Of a DNA stretch of 64,000 bases, positions 47,559 through 58,335 are shown in pieces. The stretch is from Dioszegia crocea (lineage: Eukaryota > Basidiomycota > Tremellomycetes > Tremellales > Bulleribasidiaceae). The first letter of the stretch is position 1. Every line of letters begins with the position of its first letter. The translations under genes and the position numbers were made by a program. Under the pieces are notes generated by a model. That model was given only the letters and a program-made list of their open reading frames with translations. It was not told the origin of the DNA and searched no databases. The DNA lies in NCBI GenBank assembly GCA_001600615.1, contig BCKK01000008.1, positions 124,001 through 188,000 of the forward strand, written 5' to 3'.

Positions 47559-49004
47559 ATGGGACAGGCACTACGGAAGTTGTCATGTGGATCAGCTGAA
47601 CCGCTCGATGATCCTATCCGCCCCGTAAGTCTAGAGGACAATGTCACCTACATCAAATCGTTGCCTGGCCGTTCCCGCACTGACCGCTGACCCCATCAGC
47701 CACCCTCGCCCCCGCCTGCGCCATCTCCACCCCCATTCCCACTCGAAATCCTCTCTTACCCTCATATATTCACGTCAGTCATCTCCTACTGTTCCCCACC
47801 AACCCTATCGATACTACTACGATGCTCCAAATCGACATTCGAAGCTGTCATCCCGATCCTGTACCGGGAACTCCACTTCACCCAATTCCGCTTCGGCCAA
47901 TTGATAGAGGTGAAGCATCCAAGTTGGGCGACACGCAGGGCGAAGGAAGCGCAAGTACCGGCTGCATACTCGGAGTACTTCCAGCGGGCATTGACCCACG
48001 TCCAATTCCTCCATCTATACGAATACAAGTCGGACCGGTTCCCCATCGACCCCTGCGATTTCCCCTCCCTATCCATCATCTACATCAACCACTCTCGAAC
48101 TCAATCCTACGCCGGCCCGGCTCTCGGTCTATTCAAGAAGGACAGTCAATTCGTCAGACCACTATGCGTCTCCATCCGGACTACCGAGCTCGACACGCCA
48201 CCCCCACTTTACCCACTCATCATGCTGTCGAGCGAGGTCGAGCGACTTATAGTGGACTACTGCCTTCATAGCCATTACGCTATCCGATCTATCCGGCGCA
48301 ATATGAACTGGATACCCATCATCGACTCAGTCATTGCGATTTTCCTTCCCAATCCGGATGAAGAACAGATAAGAAGCGGAACGCTGGTGTTTGGCTATAA
48401 TGCCGCATCCACAATGCTGGGGGAAGAGATTACGAGGCGTGGTTCTTTGCGTCTGGTGGGGTTGGATATCCTCGGTATATCGGAGGCTACGGTCCGCGAG
48501 CGACATTTCGCATCGCATCATCCGCACATCATCTTCCGTGCGGCCTCGATACTTGATGATGCCGTCATTACATCGGACACACTCCCTGAGTGGACTGAAG
48601 GACGCGCTCGCAAGATGTCAGCTACGATACGAGCGGATGGTGACGATTCTGAGTCTGAAGATGAACCTTCAGTGCTGGTACTTCGACCCTGGGAGGTGCG
48701 TTGCACTGCAGAATCCTCCGTTCAATCTTAGCTGATACTCTCGGCCACCACAAGAGAGTCCATAACCAAGTATAAGAGCTACCAGTGAGTTTCGGGACAA
48801 GATGTCGGGAACGTGCCACCGGGAAATCCGAGCGGTGAATGTGGCTGATTGTTTTAGCCTGTACCAGATCTGTGGAGGCGGCGATTACTCTGAGCTGTCG
48901 TCTTACTCGTTGCCCCTCCTGAGCCCTTATGGTAGGCTACTACACATTTGCAAGAGCAGCCACCACTGATCTGGTACTAGACATATCCATGCGAAACCGA
49001 TAAC
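47559..49004 (+). CDS. F-box-like family member H (divergent)
   Basis: Exons 47559-47624, 47700-48695, 48732-48784, 48858-48931 and 48982-49004 give 403 residues. Exon 1 encodes MGQALRKLSCGSAEPLDDPI. The central exon starts PPSPPPAPSPPPFPLEILSYPH, then the F-box-like IFTSVISYCSPPTLSILLRCSKSTFEAVIPILYREL, but the middle diverges from the other members: no GxEYxG or TVFSLxE block is present, and a single LRPWE occurs near the end. It is therefore the most distant relative. The intron at 48696-48731 is only 36 nt; if it is not spliced, the protein ends at 48731. The first two exons are firm and the last three tentative. Confidence 0.6.
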
Positions 49005-49463
49005 GGCTGCATCGGAATGACACCCCGCCATCCCCTATCTGATCCTGTAATCCTCCTTGCTCCGGCTCTTCTCGATCATATATGACGCGTGTGCTTTTGC
49101 GAGGTGTAACCGAAGTGATCAGGACTATTACGGTGGTCAGGGCAGAGCTAAGGGAGGCTCCTGGGGCTGGGGACAGCTGTCGGTCGTAGGTTTTTTTACG
49201 ATACCATCAGAAAGTATGTACAAGCGCACCCTGATGTACTACCCGCTGGCTCGAGATCATGTCTGCCTCAGTCTTGTAGCAGAAGCAGCCCCTGACGTAC
49301 AGGAGATACTGCCACCAAGTCACTTATGTTGTTTGCCACCCGGATATACCCGCACTCTCCATCCGGTGCCTGGCGGGAGCCCTATCTCACCTGCAGCTGA
49401 CCAATAGGCCTCCCCCCTCATCCGCCCATATCACTCACCTTGGCACAACAATCCAGTCACAAC
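49005..49463. other. Intergenic spacer, members H and I
   Basis: About 460 bases with no supported gene; it holds the promoter of I. Confidence 0.35.
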
Positions 49464-51145
49464 ATGCCTGTTACAAGGAACAAGAACAGAAGGAAGACCC
49501 GAGGTGGTGGAAACAACTCGGCTGAAGTGAGTCGAACCACACCCTGTTGAGGCGCACGGCCCGAGAGATATCAAGATTCGCACCCTTCCGCTCGTCCATC
49601 CTTATCTTCACGGAAGCGATGATAAAAGCGAGAACGCGGGGCCCAGAGTCTGACTGACTGAACTCATCTTTTTTGTCACTAATCTCATCGTTCCGCTCAG
49701 ATCGCTGACATTGTCCAGACCCCGACCCCGCTCTACCTTCCCCCAGCTCCACCCTCATCCCTCGACATCGTCGTCTATCCCCACATTTTCTCCCTCATTC
49801 TTGACTATACTGCTCGCTCTACCCTTCCATCTCTCCTAAGGTGCTCAAAATTCACATACCGATTCGCTGTCGGAAGGCTCTACCGTAGCCTCCGCATCAC
49901 CCCTAAACAACTCTCGGACCTTATCGCAATCGGAAATGAACCAACCAAGCGGGGGTCGACATCCGGCATGCTAGGCCGAGCATTCTCTCCTTTCCTCCGA
50001 ATGGCATTTCAAGGCATCCACACCCTTCATCTCCTCGACTACAGCATTTCTGCTCCTCTCCCGAAATTCCCGCGGGGATGCTCGAAAGGTCTCACCAATG
50101 TCGTCCTGCACTTTGCCGACACCTGGCGCGGGAACTGGATCACCTTACAGCCGATGCTCCAGGCTCTAGGGGCGTCAAACCTGTACATCAGGCTGACCGA
50201 AGCCCACATCGCTTCCCTGACGGGGGACGCTCTCGAACCGACCATATACCGCCTTCCTCGCTGTTTCCGCCGCGTCACACTACTCGTACCGAACGCCTGC
50301 CAGCTCAGTGCCGCACCCGCCTGCATTTTCGAGCAGGATGATAAGGCGGTGGAGAGGGAGGTGTCGATTGTACTCCTACCGTGGGATCATGTAGCCCTGA
50401 ACGATCATCACGCGATGGTGAATGATCACTGGCTTGACTCCACGCATTCTTGTCCACCAATCCAACGCCCAACGCTATTCACCGGGGCTGAATATACTGG
50501 TTGTCGGACAGACCTCGAGGAAATGTTCTTTCCGTACCCGTACCCGGGCACCGATCCGAGTGGTGTGAATAGTGTAGGAGGCGGCGACAAAACGAGTAGG
50601 GCCAACCTACGCTTTCAAACCTTTGCGGAATGGATAGATGGTGTCGAACCCGAGACTATCTTTTCGATCAAAGAGTATCGCAGACTCTGGTTGCAGGATG
50701 TCGTACTCCGCCAGGAAGATTGGAAAACCAGATCTCACAGGTTGGGATTTGACATTGGCGTGAGGTTCCCCCGCCCCTTCTAAGACTTAGCTAACCAAAT
50801 GTAGAGTTTCGAAGCTGCAATTGATAGGGAAGGAGAAGTAAGCCTGCAGATTTGAGCGAATAATTATACGGCTCGCTGGGCAGTACTGACTCACCATAGA
50901 CACCTAAATTGATGCACGCAATGCTTCGAGTCGCTGAGGACCACATCAAGATCGACGCTATGGTCAGATCACTAGCTTCCAGGCTGCGCCTGGGCGCTCG
51001 GCAATTAGGTATCCGATCATTCGAGAACCTAGAGTTGCCTCTCAACCCCGGTCTAGACGAACGTATGGAAGGGCTTCAGCGACATGCGCACGCTGTTTGT
51101 GAGTTCAAGAGTGGTGGTCCAGGAAGACGACGAGATCTTGGCTAA
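49464..51145 (+). CDS. F-box-like family member I
   Basis: Exons 49464-49526, 49719-50759, 50805-50837 and 50900-51145 encode 460 residues. Exon 1 is MPVTRNKNRRKTRGGGNNSA, strongly basic and NLS-like. The central exon has YPHIFSLILDYTARSTLPSLLRCSK, PTKRGSTSGMLGRAF, LYIRLTEAHIAS, LLVPNACQLSAAPA, IVLLPWDHVA, GAEYTGCRTD and ETIFSIKEYRRLW. A 33-nt exon 3 and a basic last exon (RSLASRLRLGARQLGIRSF) close the gene. The acceptor of intron 1 could also be at 49700, which keeps the frame and adds six residues. No lesions. It belongs with B, C, E and F, although those are on the opposite arm. Confidence 0.78.
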
Positions 51146-52644
51146 CGAACAAGTGGCCTCGCAGACTTAGTATGCCGAATGCCGACCCCAACCTGTTCAT
51201 TGAGGGAGACGTGATTCGAAGATTGGCGGTTGGGATCGTCGGCGTCTCTCTTTTCTGGCTCGGCTTACGGCTTTCTGGGCGGTCCTGATAGGGTCATTGG
51301 TCTGGACCCTGGATGGAATAGCACATAAGGTTGTCGGAAACTTTTGACGCTGATTTGGACATCACTTCGGTGAGCGCCTTGACTAAAATGAGACATGATC
51401 GACTGACTTGACTAACATTGTAGGATGGATAGCAACGGCCATGACCGATATGTACCACTGCAACCGCATGAGGAAGCTCAGACGCGTAATACTGGATTCA
51501 TAAGTCGATACGGATACTGCGTGGGAATTGATCAGTTCGGTCTGACTACTGCCTCAAACTGGGTGAGCCTTCTTCCTCCTCCCTCTACGAGTCTGCCCCG
51601 CTGAAGCGACTAGTCTACGTGCTAGAGAAGAATGTAGAGTCATAGGTGGGAGATCCGCGGCACGCAGGCTGGGAGTTAGGGAAGACAAGGGGCGGGCCGG
51701 TCAAGGAGCGGGTCCAGTCAGAGGGTGAATCACCAAGTCTATAACGAGACGCTGTATCGTATTCCGGTGATCCCAATTCTGCTATTTCATACGTGCAGGC
51801 CTACTTCTCAGACTGCCCCTTTCGGGACATCAGGGCGTGGGTGGGCTCTGAGCTCTGGCAACTGTGTCGCTTACTTGCCTTGTATTTCCCTTAGACTACC
51901 AGACAAGTAACTTACACCTTGAGAGAGCCCCAGTAGACTGGCGATCGGGATGCGAAGAGGTAGATATAGTAGATAAGCTAGGCTCGTCTGCCTCAACGCA
52001 AGCTCCGCCCTTGAAGTGCAAGTCCTCCTCCGCTGCCGTGAAGAACGGTCGGAACGTGCGTCAGTCTTGCGTTGAGTCTATAGATAAGCGATCATTGATT
52101 CGATTGAGATCGAGCCGAATGTTACGCAATGATTGTGGACTAGATCCAAGTCTAGTTCCTTTCTTACGGTATGTCATCATGCTCCACCCCTTCCGCGTGT
52201 CGGAAGATCTTCATTTACGAAACGGCATGAACTCTATCAAGCCACAGCGATCTGACCGAGAGGATCTACCAGCGATTGGGAAGCGAAGAGTCATTCTTGT
52301 CAGCGCATAAGACCGAGAGGAGTAGGCTAACAAGAGGTCTTCTTTTACGCCTCTCGACATCGATTACTCACTCTTCCTCGCTCCCCGATTACTCAAAATC
52401 TACCAGCTAGACATTAGTACGATTCGGTCAGGATGACAGTCCATCTCACTCAGCCTAGAGACGCTACTGCGATCACACAATCCCTCGCAACCGAGAACAA
52501 GGACGGAAGAAGATAAGCTGACGCTGGCATTTGACCTATATAAACCCCTCAGTCAGGTCCCCTTCTGTCTGCCATCACATCCTATTCCACCTCTACGTCC
52601 TCAACGCTCAACTCTAAGCACCTTGTCAACCATACTAAAACATC
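51146..52644. other. Gene-poor spacer with the promoter of the secreted-protein gene
   Basis: About 1.5 kb between member I and the secreted-protein gene. Short pieces with splice-like edges were seen (for example an open stretch from ATG 51422 that reaches a GTGAGC donor near 51562), but no consistent gene could be built. It may contain remnants of a lost gene. The right end carries the promoter described in the next entry. Confidence 0.4.
52537..52544 (+). promoter_or_regulatory. TATA box of the secreted-protein gene
   Basis: TATATAAA lies 108 bp before the ATG at 52645, the same distance range as in the lectin genes. Confidence 0.65.
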
Positions 52645-53504
52645 ATGCTGTCTCTATCCACCTCCATCCTCTTCGGCGCCGTGCTCGCTGCGCAGGCGAT
52701 CCAGGCCGCTCCGGTTGTCGATGCTCGGTCGTTGGTTTCTCGAGCTAGCAGGTGAGTCTTGCCTCTTCTGACTGGCCTTATAGGAGAGCGAAGAGCAAGA
52801 GCTGATGATCTTAGTTCCGCCTTCCAGTTCTACAACATCCCCACGGCTACTTCGGAGTTCGTCGGCGACATCTCCTCGGGCATCGACTACAAGTCTTCTG
52901 CCACCTTAAAGAACAACGGTGACACCATCTCAGTAAGTATACACCTACCCCACGTCACCATCATTCAAGCTGACCATTGACAGTTCCCTATCTCCGGCAA
53001 CACCAACATCAATGGCACAATCTACACCAACGCCAACTTCTCATTGACCGTTCCTTCCATCTTCCTCATGGATGGCGAGTACTTCCCTGCTGCCGCTCGA
53101 CTTCAATTTACCAACGGTGAGTCTCACCTTCTCCTACTCTCACCCCTACGCTGTCGTGGTGTTCATCCAGGACCCGACGCTGATCGATAGGCGACACTAT
53201 GGCCTTCCCTTTCATTCTCACTCCTGGACCCGCTCTTCCCAATACCCCTATCATCAACACCATGCTACAAGCTGTAGGCACCATCCCCACCTCCGGCAAC
53301 ACTACCACCATTACCAACCTTGACTTCACCACCTTCATTCATCAGTACATCACCGATGATGTCTTCTACACCGTCATTGCTGGTGATGTCTACTACTATG
53401 TCCGCCAGCTTCCCCTCTCGATGGATCTCGGTCTATGGAGAGAGCTCAAGAAGGCTATCAAGGTCACTGGGGCTCCAGTAAAGAGTTTCAACAAGTACTA
53501 TTAG
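52645..53504 (+). CDS. Small secreted protein, 223 aa, function unknown
   Basis: Exons 52645-52751, 52815-52932, 52984-53116 and 53191-53504, with consistent phases. The N-terminus MLSLSTSILFGAVLAAQAIQAAP is a signal peptide. A short propeptide ends near SRAS. The mature part is Thr/Asn/Ile-rich with alternating hydrophobic and polar residues (SATLKNNGDTISFPISGNTN, INGTIYTNANFSLTVPSIFL), which suggests a beta-sandwich, and NGT/NFS are N-glycosylation sequons. There are very few cysteines. I do not recognise the family. It is the only secreted-protein gene inside the F-box-like array and has a strong TATA box. Confidence 0.72.
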
Positions 53505-54131
53505 GTCTCCTCTCAGTCACTCATCCCAAACTATCAAGTATAATTTTCGTTGATCCTGCTAGAGTCAGGTTGAATGTACAACTAAAATGTCTCCTTGCCG
53601 CGCGTCCGAGAGCTAGGATTGGACCTGGTTTTCCTACTGCAGACTTACGGATGACCGAACGATCGACCAGATGTGGAGGTGCCAAGAGTCAGACTTCAAT
53701 GGGCACTAGCGGGATCGATCCACGAGGAAGGCCCGCCCCTGCCCGCCCGTGTCACCCAGCCGCCACCCAAATGTCAAGAGCAACCTCAGCATTCCTCACA
53801 TGCCGGCATAATTGGCGACCATTCAAATCGCTGCTCGCATCTATCGTCCGCCCTCAATGTTGAACTATCCTTGACCTAACTGTGGACGCATTGCACAGCC
53901 AGACACTCGCCACAGCCGAGGTCGTTGGTAATAAGATCTTTCAGATCCTGCCGGCTGATCCGGGGGGGAGCCAAGTGCGTATTGCTCGAGTCCGCCATCT
54001 TTCAGCCGTTGGATCAATTAGCTGATTTTTCAGGTGGACCCTACCTATCCCTATATCCAATCAAAGTCCATATCGAAGAGAGGTCTTTGGTCTTATCCGA
54101 AGGTCTACTAGAGAACCCGCTGAACGCTGCA
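53505..54131. other. Intergenic spacer before member J
   Basis: About 630 bases with no supported gene. It contains the 3' UTR of the secreted-protein gene and the promoter of J. Confidence 0.35.
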
Positions 54132-55625
54132 ATGCCCACAGGGAGATCTACAGGCACAGCGAAGCGACAAACATCATTAGGTCCCGATGATCCAGTAAGT
54201 TCCCTTTCAGACATCTCAGTTCCTGGGTAAGAAGATGCCTGGTACAAGCTACGGCTCTCGCGTTCTCTGCTTACCCCTGATCCTAGTTATGTGTCTACCT
54301 TCAATCGCGGTGTGCAAAGCTTGAGATCATCCAACCAGCTGACTCATCTCCTCAGGTCCAACGCCAATGCCCCAGCGCCCCGCCTCCTACAGCTATCAAC
54401 CTCGATTCCTACCCTCACATCCTCTCCCTCATCCTCGAATCTGCCTCTCTATCCACTCTAGCAGTATTCCTACAATGCTCCAAAGCCATGTTCAAAGCCG
54501 CATCCCCCCTCCTCTATCGAAACCTTCGCGTCACACCCGCCCAGATCTCAGCCCTCATCCAGGCTGGGTGGGCACCGTCGCAACGGAACTTGACATCGGT
54601 CAAGGTCGATAGGTCTTTCAGCAGAAGTCTTATGGCTTGCCTTGCTTCCACCATGCCATAACCATTCATTTGGAGGAATATAACCCGCATTGGCAGTATC
54701 CGAGACTACCCCAGGGGTCATTTCCGAACATCACCAGCGTTGTGCTGTACGTCGTGACAGGACATCGTGGACCTGTATTCCAACTACCGACAATGTTCCA
54801 CGGCCTCGGGTCTCACCTCTATATCCGGATCCCTGAGGACGTCGTTCTTGGACTTCAGTTCATCAACGACACATCTCTAAACACATCTCTAAAGTACATC
54901 CCGAAGTCTTTCACAGACATTACCCTTCTCGTCACTCACGCCTATCTTTTGCAGGCGGCACCCTCCTTTGCGTACTCCGGTGGAGCACGTGTCTCAACCG
55001 TACTTCTGCCGTGGGCAATCGAAACGTCTGGACGACGGAAAGAACTTCAATCAACCATGGTCGATCGCTGGTCACAACGCCCTCATCCTGTCGAACCGCC
55101 ATTAGACGCCTATGGCGACACGAACAGGTTCTTTGGTGCCGAGTTCTGCGGTATGCTGCCTGAACCGACTGTCATACTTGGCTTGGTAAAGCCGAAGAAC
55201 TTGCCAGTCGATGGGTTTGATAAGCCCTTCCACAGCTTCGACGCGTGGCTGGAAAGACTGGCACGAGAGGTGCCGGATACTGTGTTTACTCTCGTCGAGG
55301 CAGCCAAGTTCAGAGAGGCAAATTGTAGGCTTCGCCTCAGCCTAGTGGAAAAAGATCTGGCACAAGTCGATTCTGAGTTAGAGGTTTGTTTGGATTTGTA
55401 CCTGCTGACAGGCACTTCGAGAGATACCCTAACAATTCACAGAAATTCATGGCCGATGGACACAGTGATGCTGAATGTTCCAAATACCGAGAATTGGCGG
55501 AGCTTCGTGGTGAAGAGTTGCGTCTTACCGCACAGGCTTTTCGAATGGTACTCGATCGAGGCGAGCAGGTGGGCTGGATAGAAGACCCAGGAATTGGGCA
55601 TGTATCGTTGATCCTTGATCTGTAG
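54132..55625 (+). pseudogene. F-box-like family member J, frameshifted
   Basis: Exons 54132-54194, 54357-55383 and 55443-55625 fit the family. The central exon is 1,027 nt, one base more than a multiple of three, and the frame shifts near 54645-54660. Before it, YPHILSLILESASLSTLAVFLQCSK and NLRVTPAQISALIQAGWAPS are read in one frame. After it, ITIHLEEYNPHWQYPRLPQG, HGLGSHLYIRIPED, VLLPWAIETSG, GAEFCGMLPE and DTVFTLVEAAKFR follow in the other. Exon 1 is MPTGRSTGTAKRQTSLGPDD. The donor after the central exon is GTTTGT. The last exon encodes a charged helix (KYRELAELRGEELRLTAQAF). It is probably a pseudogene, or one base was added in assembly. Subgroup with A, D and K. Confidence 0.62.
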
Positions 55626-56493
55626 CGGCATGTGAGTGGAAAAAATTGGAGGCAACAATTGCCAGGAACTGAATGTATAGACTGGAAACGCAATCCCCCC
55701 GGCACTTTAGTGACCTCTTCGAACCTCGCACGGCTGCTTGCCGCTTCTGATATATATACGGGCGGATTTCAACCTTCGAACACGATCTGTTGTTGGTTGT
55801 CTTGAGGTATGTTGGCTCAAATTGGTCTTAGTGCTCGGGATGGAATGCTGACCCTGCGCAGTGAAGAATATGCTCGAGGCTATTTCAAGAACAGTAACCC
55901 TGCAGGACATGCACACCTTCAGTGTGGCGTCTCAGCGCTGGTTCATCCAACTGCCGTACCACCCGCCCTCACTCATGTCTGACCCGAGAGGTCGGATCGA
56001 AGCCCCACTCCGGCGATAGTGCCAAATAGATGCCGACTCAACCTTGGCGTTTCATACTAATAAGCTAATCGTAAATTATGCCAAACTCGATTGACCTGCC
56101 ACTCTTCTATATGCATATATCCCTTGCGTCTCGGCTGAAGTTCACTACAGGCGTATCGATACCCCGTCAAGGCTCATTTGCACTGTGCAGAGATCAGCTC
56201 AGAGACCAGCGTGACATGCCGGCATGTTACATTCCTCACTGAGAACAAAAGGATCGCGACAGATGGTCCATCCCATCTCACAACATACACCTGTACGCCT
56301 CGAGGCATATACTAGCACAACTCAATTACCGTGATACTGGTAGATCTGACACTCCTGTTGGAAGTACGACGCGTTGGCCCTCAACAAAAGCTCAGGTACG
56401 CCGTGAGCCTTGGCTGTTTGTCCGGTACCGGGTAGGTGTCATCCGCTAATTCCGCAGGCAGCTTGAATCAACCCCTGAGGTTGCGCGTCTGAA
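55626..56493. other. Intergenic spacer, members J and K
   Basis: About 870 bases. A TATATATA string near 55751 and several AT-rich words occur, but no gene could be supported downstream of them. Confidence 0.35.
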
Positions 56494-57943
56494 ATGTCTG
56501 TTATAAAAATGGAGGAAACTGGGTGCTCTTCGGAACGTACATGTATCCAGTCAACGATACCAGAGGTGAGTCTTCCATCTGCAATAACGTCGCACGGGGC
56601 CGATGTCTCATATCTGGGAGGGACACCTATGCAGATCCTGGCCTGGGCGCGGAGAGGACTGAATCCCTTCCCCTACGGAATCTGCACATCATCGCATTTG
56701 CTCAGCCTCGCTGACAAACATACAGATGAGACATTCAGACACTCCCATCGCATCTACCCCGTCCATCGACATTGCCGCCTTCCCCCATATCCTCTCCCTC
56801 ATCATCAGCGAAGCCTCCCCTCATACCCTCACCGTCCTCCTCCGATGCTCCAAATCCATCCACCGCACGGTATCGTCCACACTTTACCGGAGTCTGCGCC
56901 TGAACCCCCAGCAGTTCAGAGCAATGATCAAATATGGCTGGGCTTCGAGTCGATCGCCAACGGGGAAGTTCAGCCGGAAGTTCAGCCCTAGTCTCCGTCG
57001 CTCTCTGCGGATGGTGCGTACACTGCACTTGACGAACTTCGGTCCACTGGGGGGCGATTTCCCGGCGATACCCCGAGGCTGCTTCTTGCCCGAGTCAAGC
57101 ACCGTCGTGTACCTTTGCTCGGGGTGGACCAGCTGGGATTTCTACCTACCGGATGTATTTCAATCGCTGGGTTCGCATCTGTACATCCAGCTTCATGACG
57201 AACACATCCAACGAACCACCACAGATATTGGCCGATTAGTCCTCGACAACATCCCCATATCTTTCCGAACCATCACCGTCATGGTACCTATGGCTTGTCG
57301 TCTGGCCGGGGCACCAGCGATTGCGCTACGTCAGTCAGACAGCCACCGCGACACCTTCCCTCTACTAAAGGTGACAGTAGTTTGCCTACCGTGGGTGCAT
57401 CGGGGAGAAGAAACGGCGCTTCAGGCTACGATGGCTAGTCGTTGGTGCGCGAGGGAGAGTAGACCCGGAGACGTCACGCAATTCATTGGACTGGAGCGTG
57501 CGTATCCGTCCGACGGTCAGACTCGGCTTCTGTTGGGGCAACCTCGCACGCCAGTACTGGTGGACGGGCACCCAGAGCCCACATTTGCCACCTTCCGTCA
57601 TTGGATAATAAATCTGGAGCCCGACACTATCTTCACCAAAAGGGTGTCCCAGCTCTTGGAGCTTACAGATGGACAGCTGCTCCATGATATCATAATCATG
57701 CGCCTGACCGAGTTCTCTGCGAGAATTGAGGTGAGTGCGACCCCGAATCTCGATCTGTACTATGTCATGGACAGACTGTGAACGGTCACTGACCAAATGC
57801 AGGCTTCTAGTCTGAACGATCCGAACCATCCAGATTCGCATGAGGTAGCCAGCATTAAGAGGGAGGTGGCTGAACGCCGGAAGGAAATGGATAAGGTCAC
57901 CGAAACGATCTCGATGTTGCGAGACATGGGTTTGGAGGTCTAG
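56494..57943 (+). CDS. F-box-like family member K
   Basis: Exons 56494-56565, 56726-57730 and 57803-57943 encode 405 residues, all in phase 0. Exon 1 encodes MSVIKMEETGCSSERTCIQS. Exon 2 begins with an in-frame ATG (56726), so transcripts starting in intron 1 could also be translated. It has FPHILSLIISEASPHTLTVLLRCSK, SLGSHLYIQLHDEH, VMVPMACRLAGAPA, VVCLPWVHRGEE and DTIFTKRVSQL. The GxEYxG motif is altered to GLERAYP. The last exon is a clear charged helix (IKREVAERRKEMDKVTETIS), likely a coiled coil. No lesions. Subgroup with A, D and J. Confidence 0.8.
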
Positions 57944-58335
57944 GCAGGAATGTTTCGGACTCATGTGAGAGATGATGGGGATAGATATGGAGCGCGCTAT
58001 ACATAAGTTCTGATACACTTTGTACCTATTCTTCTGATGATTCACAGCATTGTATACTGTACAGTACTTGGGCTAAAAATATGCCGTCATCTCCGCATTC
58101 CTGCACCTCCGCCACACTCAAAAGTCAACAGCCCGAGCGAGCGTTCTCCACTTCACCCATATCGGATATTGTGAAAACACCATAGCCGCACTGCCTATAT
58201 ATCCCTGCGGAGATAGCAGACCCACACCCCGTTCGTTGCACTACAAATAGTCCGGGAGATAGGGGCTGAACCAATTATAGCTCTTCCGCTTTTTGAGCTG
58301 ACTTCCTTCCCTTCGTATCACTCTTCCGCTCCATC
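57944..58335. other. Intergenic spacer, members K and L
   Basis: About 390 bases. A TATATAT string near 58195, some 140 bp before the L start codon, could be its TATA box. Confidence 0.35.

Noticed and set aside
51864..52310. 148-codon plus-strand frame in the gene-poor spacer
   Set aside because: No ATG at a plausible position with support, no motif, unusual composition; may be chance or a remnant.
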